DNA from: Lojkania enalia
Lineage: Eukaryota; Ascomycota; Dothideomycetes; Pleosporales
DNA: 64,000 nucleotides
NCBI GenBank assembly: GCA_010094045.1
Contig: ML986632.1
Span: forward strand, 178,350-242,349
Direction of reading: 5' to 3'
The notes beneath the pieces were generated by a model that searched no databases, was not told the origin of the DNA, and saw only the letters and a program-made list of their open reading frames with translations. A program made the translations under genes and the position numbers. Positions 31,868-43,140 of this stretch are shown piece by piece (the stretch's first letter is position 1; each line of letters begins with the position of its first letter).

Positions 31868-34800
31868 ATGAGCTATTCATATGCGCCGCGGACGAGACTC
31901 GGCCACCAGGCGACCTCGCCTTCGCCGTTGCGCCAGACCTCCATTGCGTCGAACGGGTCTTCGGCATACTCTAATACTTCGAATCAGTATCCGCCGAGTA
32001 GGTCGAGTACATTGTCAAGCAATGCGTCGAACGAATTTACAGCTCCCGCCTCAGGGCATCGGCGAGGGAAAAGTGAGGCGACAGCATTGGCGCAAGTGCG
32101 GACTGAGAGCTACTTTGCCTCAGAAGATACGGATCCCGTGAGCACTTACCAAAGCATGCGGAAGTCTCTGCGGCCTCTTCCCCAAGCCCCGAAGTCACCA
32201 CAAAGCTCCCCGATCCATGAAAAGCCCCTCCGTCCCTCCGATAGCCCTACACATGTCAGATCCCAGAGCGTAGAATCAACGCCACGCTACGTACCGTACG
32301 ATGGCTCCGTCTCACCTCCCGCCAAGCCGCGACCGCTTTCAATGGCTCTCTCCCGCTCCGATTCGATGCGCGCTCCTACCCGCGACCACTCTGCGCGGCC
32401 TATCTCCACTCAGCTCGAGAGACCCGACCTTCAAAGCTTTGGCAAGTCATCAACAGGCCATCTCCGCACACTCTCCAAGTTTGCCGAAGCCGCCTCAGAA
32501 GATAATTTTGCGATCAAGTCTCCCGAGCAAGAAGTCATTGGCTTGCATGGACGTAGGAGATTACAACGGACGGATTCCGCGCATGGAAAAAAATCTTCTA
32601 CTTCGGGGTGGGCGAGTAGGAATTGGATGGATCAGCAACGGCAGTTCCTCCAAGCATACGAATATCTTTGTCACATCGGAGAAGCAAAGGAGTGGATTGA
32701 GGATGTTATCCATAAAGACATTCCTCCCATTGTGGAGCTGGAAGAAGCCTTGAGAGACGGCGTTACTTTAGCTGAGATCGTCCAAACCATTAAAGGACGC
32801 CCTATGCGCATATTCCGACATCCTACCCTTCATTTTCGGCACTCCGACAACATTAATATCTTCTTCCGATTCCTAGCCGAGGTTGATCTCCCAGAACTTT
32901 TCCGTTTCGAGCTCGTTGACCTCTATGAGAAAAAGAACATCCCGAAGGTTATCTACTGCATCCATGCCTTATCGTGGGTTCTGTTCCGGAAAGGGATCAT
33001 CGATTTCCGGATCGGAAACCTCGTCGGAAAGCTTCAATTCGAGCACCATGAGTTGGAGGCCATGCAGAAAGGCCTCGATAAATCAGGTATCAGCATGCCT
33101 AATTTTTCGGGCATGCACGCGAATTTTGATGTTGAGCCCGAACCAGAACCAGAAGAATCCGAGGAAGACCGAATAAACCGGGAATTAACAGAGAACGAGC
33201 CCATTATTCTAGATCTGCAGGCTCAGATTCGGGGTGCCATACTAAGGATGCGCCTAGGTGACATGATGCAGCAGCTGTGGAATAACGAGGATCTCATTGT
33301 CGACTTGCAGTCACGGATACGAGGAGATTGGGCCAGGCAAATTGCTTATTACCGTTTGGATATGAGGCGTTTTGCTGTCAACCTGCAAAGTGTAGCTAGA
33401 GGCTTCTTGATCCGATCGCGGTTACGAGGCAAGGAAGAGTATTGGAGAGATAAAAAGTGGCAGGTCATCAAAGTGCAGAGTCTTTTCAGAGGACAGAAGG
33501 CGAGAACGAAAGTTCAATTCATTAAATCTCGGATGCAGCGCCACGAAAATGGGATTCGACAATTCCAGGCCGCAATCCGTGGAGCATTGAAACGACTCGA
33601 GGTTGGCGATCGATACCAACAAACACGTGAGGCTGAGGCTGGTGTATTACATGTGCAGGCCATGATTCGGGGCGCCTTACTACGTCAAAAAATCGATCGA
33701 GAATACGCGGAGGCAAAAGAGAAGGAAGTTGGAATCATGCAACTGCAGGCAATTGCTCGAGCAACTTTGCTCCGCAAATCACTACGGACTGAACAGGAGA
33801 ATCTTCGACAGCATGAGTCCATTATTACCCTTTTACAAGCTGTAGCAAGAGGGTCAATTGCAAGACGACAAAACGCAAAGGTGCAGGAGAATTTGGTGAG
33901 CGCTGCTGTTAATTGGTCAACTTTCAATGCCAAAATTCGGGGGAACTCCTTGAGAATGTCCATCAAGCAATTACAGGAGGACCTTCAAGCCGAATTGCCT
34001 CAAATCATCGATCTTCAGGCTGTTGCAAGAGGGGGCCAGCTTCGTTCTGAGGTAGCGGCTACTCTGGCACAGCTGAAGGATGAGGAGAGTTTCATTACTT
34101 CCTTACAGTCATATATGCGCGGGTTCATATCACGGCAGAAACACTTCTCTGATCTAAAGGCTCTGCAGGCACAAATTCCTACCATCGTCGATCTCCAATC
34201 AGCTTGTCGAGGATTTGTGCAAAGGCAGCGCACCTATGAACAATTGTGTGAACTCAATAGTTATGAAACGGAAGTAGTGCAGCTTCAAGGCCTGGCTCGT
34301 GGCATGATGCTTCGAATGGAAATTGGGACCCTTCTTGCTCAGGTTGAAGAACACGAGGACGCGCTGGTCGAGCTCCAAGCACTGGCGCGAGGCATGCTCG
34401 TCAGGAAGAGGTTTATCGAAAGGAAGAAATATTATAAAGAAAACATGGAGAAGGTTATCAAGATCCAGAGCTTCGTTCGTGGACGGCAGCAAGGCGAAGC
34501 TTATAAAAGCCTGACAAGTGGCAAAAACCCTCCAGTTTCGACAATCAAGAACTTTGTACATCTTCTTAACGACAGCGATCTTGATTTTGATGAAGAAATC
34601 GGTAAGTATAATAAACATGTTAGAGCGACTCTGGAACTAACCCCTGTAGAATTCGAGCGACTCCGAAAAACCGTAGTGCAGCACGTCCGTCAAAATGAGC
34701 TAGCTGAGCAATACATCGATCAACTCGATATCAAGATAGCACTGCTTGTTAAGAATAAAATCACCTTGGATGAGGTCGTGAAGCATCAGAAGCACTTTGG

Positions 34801-37115
34801 CGGACACGTCGGCACACTCCTTAGCAGCAAAGACCTATCTTCAAAGGACCCCTTCGATCTTAAGGCCTTGAACAAGAACTCCCGACGGAAACTGGAACAC
34901 TACCAAGAACTATTTTTCATCCTTCAAACACAGCCGCAGTATATGGCTCGTCTTTTCAGGCGTATTCGCGAGCAGGCTCTCGCCGAAAAAGATATCAAAC
35001 GAATCGAGCAGCTCACGATGAGTCTCTTTGGTCTTGCGCAGAAGCGAAGAGAGGAATACTACCTATTAAAGCTAATGTCACGATCATTGAAAGAGGAGGT
35101 TGAAGGTTGTTCCACTTTGCAAGAGTACCTCCGCGGAAACTTCTTCTGGGGAAAGCTGTTCAATAGCTATGTTCGCTCGCCTCGCGATAGGAAGTTTCTG
35201 AAGGATCTATTTGGTCCTTTGATCAAGGAGAACATAATCGAAAATGAAGCACTTGATCTGGAAAGTGATCCAATGCAGATCTATCGATCAGCTATCAACA
35301 ATGAGGAACTCCAGACCGGAAGGAGAAGTCACCGTGATCCAAATATATCTCGTGACCAAGCTATCAAGGACCCTGAGACAAGAGAGATGTTTATTCACCA
35401 TCTCCAGGATCTTCGAGATATCGCTGATCAATTCTTTATTGCGCTCGAGGAAGTACTCCACAAAGTGCCATATGGCATTCGATACCTTGCTCAGCAAATG
35501 TTCGAGGAACTGTGCAGGAAGTTCCCCTACGAGCCACAAGAGCAGCTTCTCCAGATCGCAGGCCACTGGGTCTGGAAAAGTTATATGCAACCTGGGTTGC
35601 TACAGCCACAGCACTGGGGTGTCGTTGATCGAGGATTGTCGCCCCTCATGAATCGGAATCTTGGGGAGGTCGCAAAAGTTGTTGGGCAAGTTGCTGCTGG
35701 TAGACTATTTGGCGGGGAGAACGTCTATCTTCAGCCTCTTAATAGCTATATCACAGAGGCTATTGATCGGATCTTAGACATTTGGTCAAACCGTGAGTCT
35801 AACCCTGTATATCGGCAGATGAATGTTAACCCCACGGTAGTAATTGACGTGCGCGATCCTGAGTCACAGTTCGATATTGACGAGTTCAACGATCTTTACG
35901 CGCGGACGAAACCCACCCTTTACATCAAACTTGCCGACATTTTCGCTATCCATAATCTCGTCGTAGATGATCTTCCCATTCTTTGTCCCTCCCAGGATGA
36001 CTCACTTAGGGAGGTTATTCGTGAACTTGGCAGCGCAAAGAACAACGAAAACGAGTTGTTGCATGTGAGCTCCACAGAGCTTACGTTGACACTCCATGCC
36101 AAGTTCCACGACAAAGAAGGTTAGTGATATTGTGTTCTTTTTGGCTGCCTGCGGACACTGATATTTCCTAGACCCTGAAGCCGCTGTCAAGGCGCTTTTT
36201 ACGGAGACCAAGCGCTTCGTCTTATATATCATCCGGATCCAAACCGGTTCTAGTTTGACAGAGATCTTGTGTCGGCCGGTAACCCCCGAGGATGAGGATC
36301 GCTGGGACGCCCTCATTCAAGAAGAAGTAGCCGCTCAGAATCGGGATAGATCTCGGAAACTCCGCTCTTCGGCCGCATCAACTTATACTACCGATATGAC
36401 CTCAACTACAGTCTTTGACATGGATTACCCCACCCTCAAACGCTGCGCACTCGAAAATGTTCTTCAACTTGAAAGAGCAGGACGTGTTTCCCGCCACAAT
36501 AATTATCAAGATCTTCTCAACGCTATCGCTATCGATATCCGCACGAAGCATCGCCGCCGTATACAACGAGCCAAGGAGCTAGAAGGCGTCCGAGCCACTC
36601 TTGCCAATCTTGATGACAAGGCCAATTACTTGGATCAGCAATTGAAGTCGTACAACGACTACATCGAACAAGCAATGGTTACGCTCCAGAACAAACGCGG
36701 CAAAAAGCGTTTCCTTCTCCCGTTCACTCGACAATACAATCATATGCGCGAACTACAACGCGCAGGCCGAGAATACCGCTTTGGATCATTCAAATACTCA
36801 GCTCGCAACCTTGCTGAAAAGGGAATTCTTGTTTCGTGGCAAGGCTACCATGAACGCCAATGGGATCGCCTTGACATTACTATCTCGAGTAATAGTATCG
36901 GTATCTTCGAAATACAGGGTAGTCAAGGCAGCATGATGATCCCAGGTGCCTTTGCCGAGGTACCGCTCGATGGCCTTCTGCAAGCGCAGTTTGATAACCA
37001 TCAGTTCATGAACCTTTTCGGCGAAGGCAAGGATGGCAGCGGAAGCGGCGCTATGCGTTTGAATGTTAACTTGTTCTTACATCTGATTTTCAAGAAATTC
37101 TATCGGGATGAATAG
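31868..37115 (+). CDS. IQGAP-family scaffold (Rng2/Iqg1 type), 1715 aa
   Basis: Three exons: 31868-34601, 34650-36119, 36172-37115 (5148 nt). ATG 31868 gives MSYSYAPRTRLG. A Ser/Pro-rich N terminus (1-245) is followed by a calponin-homology domain (about 255-365, QFLQAYEYLCHIGEAKEWIE to HALSWVLFRKGIIDF) that binds actin. Then about 15 IQ-like repeats (445-880) of the form LQxxxRG, sites for calmodulin and myosin light chains. A RasGAP-related domain follows (about 1020-1330), and the RasGAP C-terminal domain (about 1445-1690). IQGAPs organise the cytokinetic actomyosin ring and septum in fungi. The first intron (34602-34649, GTAAGT...CTAAC...GTAG) is 48 nt, a multiple of three and stop-free, so an ORF finder reads through it; removal restores EEI-EFERLRK, which fits the family. 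Neighbour IMPDH is divergent. Confidence 0.96.
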
Positions 37116-37681
37116 AGCGCCACATTGTTCTTTGGGCTGAAATAGCCAGGGTAAGGCGGTGTTGAAGGATATAATATGGATTGCGAGTAGCTGGGAAGAC
37201 GGAATGCTTATCTTTGACTCTTTGCCTCGGTGCTGTTCTGATGCATTTGCATAGTCCTTTGGGTTGGTGTTGCTCTGCTTTTTCCAACTATGGTATTGTG
37301 GAATTGAGTTGATGAGGGAGTTTGACTGAGTATTCCTGCTTTACGATAAGATGATAAGGGGATTGAGTATATGCAGTTAGAGAAGGCATCTACACTGATA
37401 GCATTGATAAGGGAAACTTTTATGATGTAATGCGTAGTTTGTGGTATATGGGAAATCTGATGTCATTTAAAAAGATGTTTAATGAAAAGATTTTGTATAG
37501 TTATGATGGAATAAATAACTTGTAGTTATCAGAATTGCCCCGCCCCCACTTCCCCCCACCCCCCGTGGAGACAAAGAGAATCGCTTCCTATATGCTTTAG
37601 ATACTAGAAGGCTTATAACAATACTATTTTTATAGGCCTCCTGCAGGAACATACGAAAAGGCCGTTCGCTCTAATCGCTCA
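37116..37681. other. Spacer between convergent genes, no gene seen
   Basis: 566 bp holding the 3' end of the IQGAP gene (AATAAATAA near 37510 could act as a polyadenylation element) and of the DUF7703 gene. A C-rich run CCCCGCCCCCACTTCCCC lies near 37540. Confidence 0.45.
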
Positions 37682-38882
37682 TTAGCCTGAGAATCGACCG
37701 AGGTACTGTCGCTCCACGTCTGTAATAACCGTACGTGTTTGCACGAGGGTGTTGTCAGGTCTACCAATCACATCAATTAGGTCCCCCTCCTCGCGAGCCA
37801 TTGCCGTAGCCGTAGCTCTTGCTGGAGAAACCGTTACATTGTCCATACCAGGCTCCACCGAGCTCACCGCACTCGAGGATGTCGTCATTCGACCCACGAG
37901 CTCAGGCTTCGCGATGAATGTACCAGCAACTTTAACCCTCTTGTCCCCCGACCTCGCGTCCCGCGAGGCTGAAGCCGGCCTTTCTTCCAGCGAAGAAGAT
38001 GATCCAGACTTTAGGAGGTCCATAGCGCCAGGCGCAAGTCCCTTCTTCAGAACACCGACAAGCTGATTCAAAACGATGAACTCAAGCTTGAGTTTTAGCG
38101 CATAGACGAACGGATGAATAGAGCACTTGAGCGTCAACATATTCTTATAGTCAAACACTGTTAGACCAGCATCGAAGCCGATGACGAGCGCTTGCACGCC
38201 CACGAGCAGGCGCACGACTGTCCGAGTGCGGGTTGGATACCCGCTATTGAGAAACTGCGCTGTGTGGTAGATGTAGATGGCACCAATGATGGTTTCTTGT
38301 AGCGAGAATACGGTTTGCTGGACCCGCTCGATGACTTCCATTGGGTGGATGTACTTGTCTTTGTGCCTTGAAATAAGCCCGAATTCGAACACAACGACGG
38401 GTGTGTGTAACGCTATACCGTTAATAATGATCATAGCGAGCACGCCGCGGAGGATCTGTGGGTTGCCGACGACGAGGTGCAGGCGCGACCATAGGACTAT
38501 GGAGAACCCGGTGACGTTGCTGACCCAGCCTACTTTGCAAATGATGGTTGTTAGGACTATGGGGACGTCGCGGGCGTATTCTTTCATGATGTAGCCAGTT
38601 GTTTGGAGGATGACGCCGAGAGTTGTGATAATGATGCTCCAGAAATATATCCCAGTTCGCCGCTTGAATGTCACGTAGACGAGGACTAAGAGTTCGATGC
38701 TCATCCAATATGCAACGGCGAAGAAGGAGGCGATAAGGCAGTATGCCGCCGGACTGTGATATGTTAGACTATGTATTAAGATAGGTGGTGCACAGGACAT
38801 ACTTCCACTTCGGCGGACCGAGTCTTTCAAAAGTCCAATCATAGTGCGAAAATGGCACAAAGCTTTGGCAGTCTTCGTACAT
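37682..38882 (-). CDS. Seven-pass integral membrane protein, DUF7703-like (383 aa)
   Basis: Two exons: 38882-38803 and 38753-37682 (1152 nt), joined by a 49-nt GTATGT...CACAG intron that shifts frame. Exon 1 reads MYEDCQSFVPFSHYDWTF and leads to GPPKWNPAAYCLIASFF. The first membrane helix and those that follow (FAVAYWMSIELLVLVYVTF, IYFWSIIITTLGVILQTTGY, IVLTTIICKVGWVSNVTGF, LAMIIINGIALHTPVVVFEF, and two later) give about seven segments in the first 280 residues, with the TGIYFWS...GY pattern I associate with DUF7703. The C-terminal ~110 residues are cytosolic, Ser-rich and Arg-rich (SGSSSSLEERPASAS). Function is unknown; such proteins are widespread in filamentous ascomycetes. The ORF read from ATG 38860 would misplace the N terminus. 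Confidence 0.85.
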
Positions 38883-40296
38883 AATACTGATCACCTAGAA
38901 GGTAGAACTATCAGAAACACTTTATGTTATTCTGAAGTAAGCCAAGTATTATCGGGGGAGCTCAATTGGAAGATGAGGGCGGTTTTTAAACTTATGACCA
39001 CAGCCTATATACATCGACCTCAACTGAGTCCAAAGCGTTCCTGCTCCGCTGGGAACTCATTCTTTGGGGGCTATGAATACGATTCCGATCTCAGGCACGG
39101 GTATCTCCGCTGTTTTTCCGATCATTTAATCTTCTCATTTGCCTAGATGTATTTACACGTTATAGCCAAGCTCTTATTAGTCGGAAGCCATCTGATGACA
39201 TTCCATCGCGTAGCGCTGGGCTTTGCTCTAAGTTCGATATCGGGCATATTAAAGCGAGAGCAGCGTGAGATGAGCCTCCGAAATCATTAGTTTCTCTCGA
39301 AGGCTTACTGTGGGCAATAGGGAATGACGGGGCGAAGCGATGATATGAATAGGTTTGGGCTAGCTTACTAAAGATGACCTGCATTTCAGCTGCTCTGCGG
39401 ATAGGCTGTTTTGATCAATACCAGGCCTCATGCCACTTAGCGACCCCAACTTTCAAGAGCTAAGGACAAAGTTGCGATCCCACAAGTGCATAATAGGGAG
39501 TCCAAGGTCTTGTCTAAAGATACTTGGATGTGCTTTCGCTACGTTGTATTACTTTGGGGCTAAAACCTTCCGCTTAGTACTACACGGTGCTCTTGACTCC
39601 CCCGATCTTAGTCCCCACTAAACTTATTTGTTGTAATGCATCAGTTGGGCCTAAGGATTGGCTGTGGTACTAATATGAGGAGTTCTGTTCGTTAACAAGA
39701 GCTTACTGCAGACCAACAAACGACTCGCCAAGCTTTGAAAATCTCTCGATGAGATAGAACAAATTGATTGTGAGTCTCGAGGGCGTAAGTTCTTTCTCTC
39801 GAATCACAGCTTCACTCTACTTGCTGTGTGGTTATGAACTACTCCGACAGAATACGATATCTCAAGTTCTAGATTCTGAATTATTAATCATCTGTCCCCC
39901 TTACGAAGTTGTAAATGCTGTTCTCCGACTCTCCGGCTCTCTTCCCCTCATTTGTTTTTTCTGCCAAGGCAGGTTCGGAGCGCCGACTGCTTCTGGACCA
40001 GCGTCCAAGTTCCATGTGTAGCTTTTACCTATGTTCTAGATTCATAGAATGCTCTTTAGTATAAAATGAATTCTACTTGAAGAACAGTTTCAGGATCGCT
40101 ACTTCTACACCTTCTCTCTCCTAATCATCGCCTTCCATGATAATTTGAGGTTTCGCAGGAGTCTACGCATGTGATCATTTCTTATCGATACCTAACCGTA
40201 TCTTAATTACCCCACTTTCAGCCGCACCTCCGCATTTTTGAGGCATACCTATCGAACAATTCTTACTACCCTACTCATCAATGCCAAGTATTCGAA
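38883..40296. other. Divergent intergenic region, no gene seen
   Basis: About 1.4 kb between the DUF7703 gene (minus) and the F-box gene (plus). It holds both promoters. Short frames (39430-39621, 39764-40021) lack domains. Confidence 0.45.
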
Positions 40297-41628
40297 ATGG
40301 GAACTGAATCCTCCTTGCAAACGCTACCCAAAGAGCTGGTTGACCAGATTGTTGGTTTTGCGAACGATGACGATATCCTTTCGCTTCGCCTCACGTGCCG
40401 CATCCTAGAAGCGAAGACCTTTACTAATTTCACGGATACGTACTTCTCCGTATTGAAATACGACCTCTCGCGTTATGACACTGAATTTATAAGCCTCCTT
40501 GCAGCTAACGAGCGTCTCCGGAGTGCGGTCAAAATTCTCCGGATATGCACCACACGCTGTACAAGACAGACATCGGGGGCGACATACAGCCTTGGACCGA
40601 AGCCTCTTGGGCACGGCTACGAATGGGAACGTGGGACTTATGGAGAGTTGGCTGGTAGCCTTGCCATTGCCGATGATCTCGGAGACCTCCTCAAGTGTAA
40701 ATTTATCAACTGTCGGCGTTTCGAAATTACAAGCAGTAAAACTGTTATGGACAACGCAATGTATGGTTCATATAGCCTCACCCCGAGTGACGCCATTGTC
40801 ATCCTTTTCAAAGCCATATCTCGGAAAACTATTCCAGTCAATTCATTCGACATTGATTTTAGACGCTTTGGTCCTCGCCTACTATTAGATCCAAGCCGTC
40901 TGTATCCTTTATTGGTTGATAAGATTTCGGGGAACGAGTGGAGTCAGCTCGACTCGCTATATCTGCGATCGTGCTTACAGGAGAATCCTTTTGCGATGAA
41001 TATTATTCTGTACCTCATCGAGAGTGCAGATTCACTCCGGAAGCTTCATATCGAGCTTAATCCGGATTTCACGGACCAATTACTACTCGGTAGACTTTCC
41101 AAATCAGCTTCGCTACCAGCGCTAAGATCGATTAATCTCTTGAGAATCCATGTAGAAGACTCAAATGTTCTTATGGAGTTCCTCTCCCGCTTCGAACACA
41201 CTCTGACGTCGATTATTTTCGGATATGTCACTTTGTATTCGAATGGATGGAAGCAGCTAATACAAGATATTGGTGAGAAGTTAGCCAAGCTCATTAGCTT
41301 TACTTTCTGTAATGGGGTCGAAAACGACGATGACGTGCTGAGCGAGATGTTTTTTTGCCGTCTTCGCGAGGATCCGTCTATACCAGGAGACAGATTCGGT
41401 ATCTTCCAGCTTTCGGATTCCCCAACTCTTGTGAGAGATAAAGTTAGAGTGGCTGGGGTTCACTATAGGGGTAGATTTATGAGAGGTGCCCTGGCAAAGG
41501 TCGCAAATTCTGCGTATCTACTCTCTACGTCAGGGTTCGCCGCGACTCAAGGGCCTGAGAGTCCGCATCTTGCAGGCAAGGATCCGGATTTACCGAGGGT
41601 GCTAGGATTTCAGCTGTTGGAAGATTAG
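40297..41628 (+). CDS. F-box protein (443 aa)
   Basis: Single exon with ATG at 40297. Residues about 7-45 (LQTLPKELVDQIVGFANDDD to LSLRLTCRILEAKTF) match the F-box: Leu-Pro-x-Glu-Leu start, then Leu-Arg-Leu-Thr-Cys and a final Phe. F-box proteins bind Skp1 and recruit substrates to SCF ubiquitin ligases. The rest has a loose series of Leu-rich segments (for example LDSLYLRSCLQENPFAMNI, LRKLHIELNPDF and LPALRSINLLRIHV), in keeping with an LRR-like substrate-binding solenoid, though I cannot count reliable repeats. Such genes are expanded and fast evolving in filamentous fungi. No intron is needed. Confidence 0.85.
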   Translation: MGTESSLQTLPKELVDQIVGFANDDDILSLRLTCRILEAKTFTNFTDTYFSVLKYDLSRYDTEFISLLAANERLRSAVKILRICTTRCTRQTSGATYSLGPKPLGHGYEWERGTYGELAGSLAIADDLGDLLKCKFINCRRFEITSSKTVMDNAMYGSYSLTPSDAIVILFKAISRKTIPVNSFDIDFRRFGPRLLLDPSRLYPLLVDKISGNEWSQLDSLYLRSCLQENPFAMNIILYLIESADSLRKLHIELNPDFTDQLLLGRLSKSASLPALRSINLLRIHVEDSNVLMEFLSRFEHTLTSIIFGYVTLYSNGWKQLIQDIGEKLAKLISFTFCNGVENDDDVLSEMFFCRLREDPSIPGDRFGIFQLSDSPTLVRDKVRVAGVHYRGRFMRGALAKVANSAYLLSTSGFAATQGPESPHLAGKDPDLPRVLGFQLLED

Positions 41629-41918
41629 CATGGTTATTGCACTTTTGGGGTTTCTATTATGTTATAACTGCAATTCCCAGGATTGACAGTCTGAAACCTA
41701 AACATTTAATAGGCATGGAACTGATAGTCTTGGGGTGACCTTGTGGGCAATGATAGCTGCCTAGATAGAGCATACATAGCACTTCTCTGAAATATTAACA
41801 GCTTCATCTCAACAGCCGTATACAATACCTTTTGGCGTAATTGTAATAGTATCATATCAATGCATCAAAAGGAAATATCGAGCTGAACGTTGTTCCTGAA
41901 CTCTATTACTGGCTTTCT

Positions 41919-43140
41919 CTATACGGCCGGCTTATCTGTATTCAGCTTTTCACCGTCCCAAATTGGACCGCCAGGATATTCGTAATCTTGATCCAGCGCT
42001 GTATTTCTATACATAGCCAAAGAGGTTGTCATACCTAAGCAAAGTCATCAGCATGACAGGGGAGCAACCAAATGACTAAGCTTATAACTTACCGGTCGAG
42101 TTTGGCGAGAAAATCTCTGGTATTCTGACACCTCTTGGAAGTGGTCCACTGCTGTCACTTTCAATCTCGATTTGTGCACAACTGGGATACATTTGGCCTA
42201 GAATGGGAGGGAATGTGCCATCGCCTTGAGGAATGAATCCCGACCAGATAATGTCAAGTCGCATGAGGTACTGGCCAGCAGGTGTTTGTGGAGGAACGTT
42301 GAACACGAACTACCGCTCGCCTTATCAGTGATCTCACATAGTACTTGGAACTCTTAACCACTCACACGTGCAGGCTCCTGTTGGTTGTTCCATGGGATCC
42401 AGAAGACCGGGGTCTTGGTGTTATTTTCTCTGTACTCCATCCCTAGTGTATGAATCTTCACCCAATCCCCGCTGCCGTCGTACGACCGTACATCCTCCCC
42501 CTCGGGGACTTTAGACAGGTGAACGAGAAATGGTCCTGGATGATTTATATCCTAGAGTTCTCGCTTATCAGCAAAACAAGTCCGTTAAAGTTTTGAGCGT
42601 TCATGAGTGCTATTGAAATGTATATAATAGAGAGTAATCTTTACCATATATGCTGTAGGTGGATCGCATGCCCCGCGTCTATTTGGGCAATTGTACCACT
42701 GATTATCCCTCCAGTCAGGTGGCTCATACCTCTGATGAGCAACTTCAAGCGTGTCACCGGCCTTAATTTTCAGAACGTCGGTTTTTGTAGCCCAAGCCAT
42801 GTTGTCGCGACCGCATCGCACTGATTCCGGATAATCTGTGAAGAAGGTTGGATTGTTATAGCCTCGCTCAGGCATGCCTGCATAGTTTGTGGACGGTTCG
42901 TAGAAGTTGTTGGTTTTGTTCCTGATGCGTGCATTAGATGGGCAGAGCGCATAAAGGGGTGAAAGATACCGGATGTATTGCAAGGGTTCTTTCCATTCGC
43001 CATTATGGAATATGCGCACGAATGTGACTTATACTTATTATTGTTATGATTCTTGTAATCTAATTCTTGAGGATGCACATACAGTGACATTGTACCCAAG
43101 GGATAGTGGCTACAAGTGTAGCAAGAGAGAGCCTGAACAT
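41919..43140 (-). CDS. Secreted AA9-type lytic polysaccharide monooxygenase (303 aa)
   Basis: Six exons: 43140-43083, 43027-42970, 42921-42645, 42551-42366, 42309-42093, 42034-41919 (912 nt). Exon 1 encodes the signal peptide MFRLSLATLVATIPWVQC and one further residue, His19, so that cleavage leaves HFTFVRIF with an N-terminal His as AA9 enzymes require for the copper site. SVRCGRDNMAW, GDTLEVAHQRYEP (candidate second copper His), GPFLVHLSKVP, WVKIH, PAGQYLMRLDIIWSG and GQMYPSCAQIEI follow the AA9 order, the last holding the axial Tyr. The usual Arg-His-Glu-x-Ile-Ala-Leu-His block is divergent here, and the second-sphere His seems replaced. AA9 enzymes cut cellulose or hemicellulose oxidatively. 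The C-terminal ~40 residues are a short extension without CBM1. A plausible TATA (43287-43293) lies upstream. Confidence 0.85.

Noticed and set aside
37682..38860. DUF7703 protein starting at ATG 38860
   Set aside because: That frame reads through an intron and gives a nonsensical N terminus; splicing from ATG 38882 gives GPPKWNPAAYC and suits the family.
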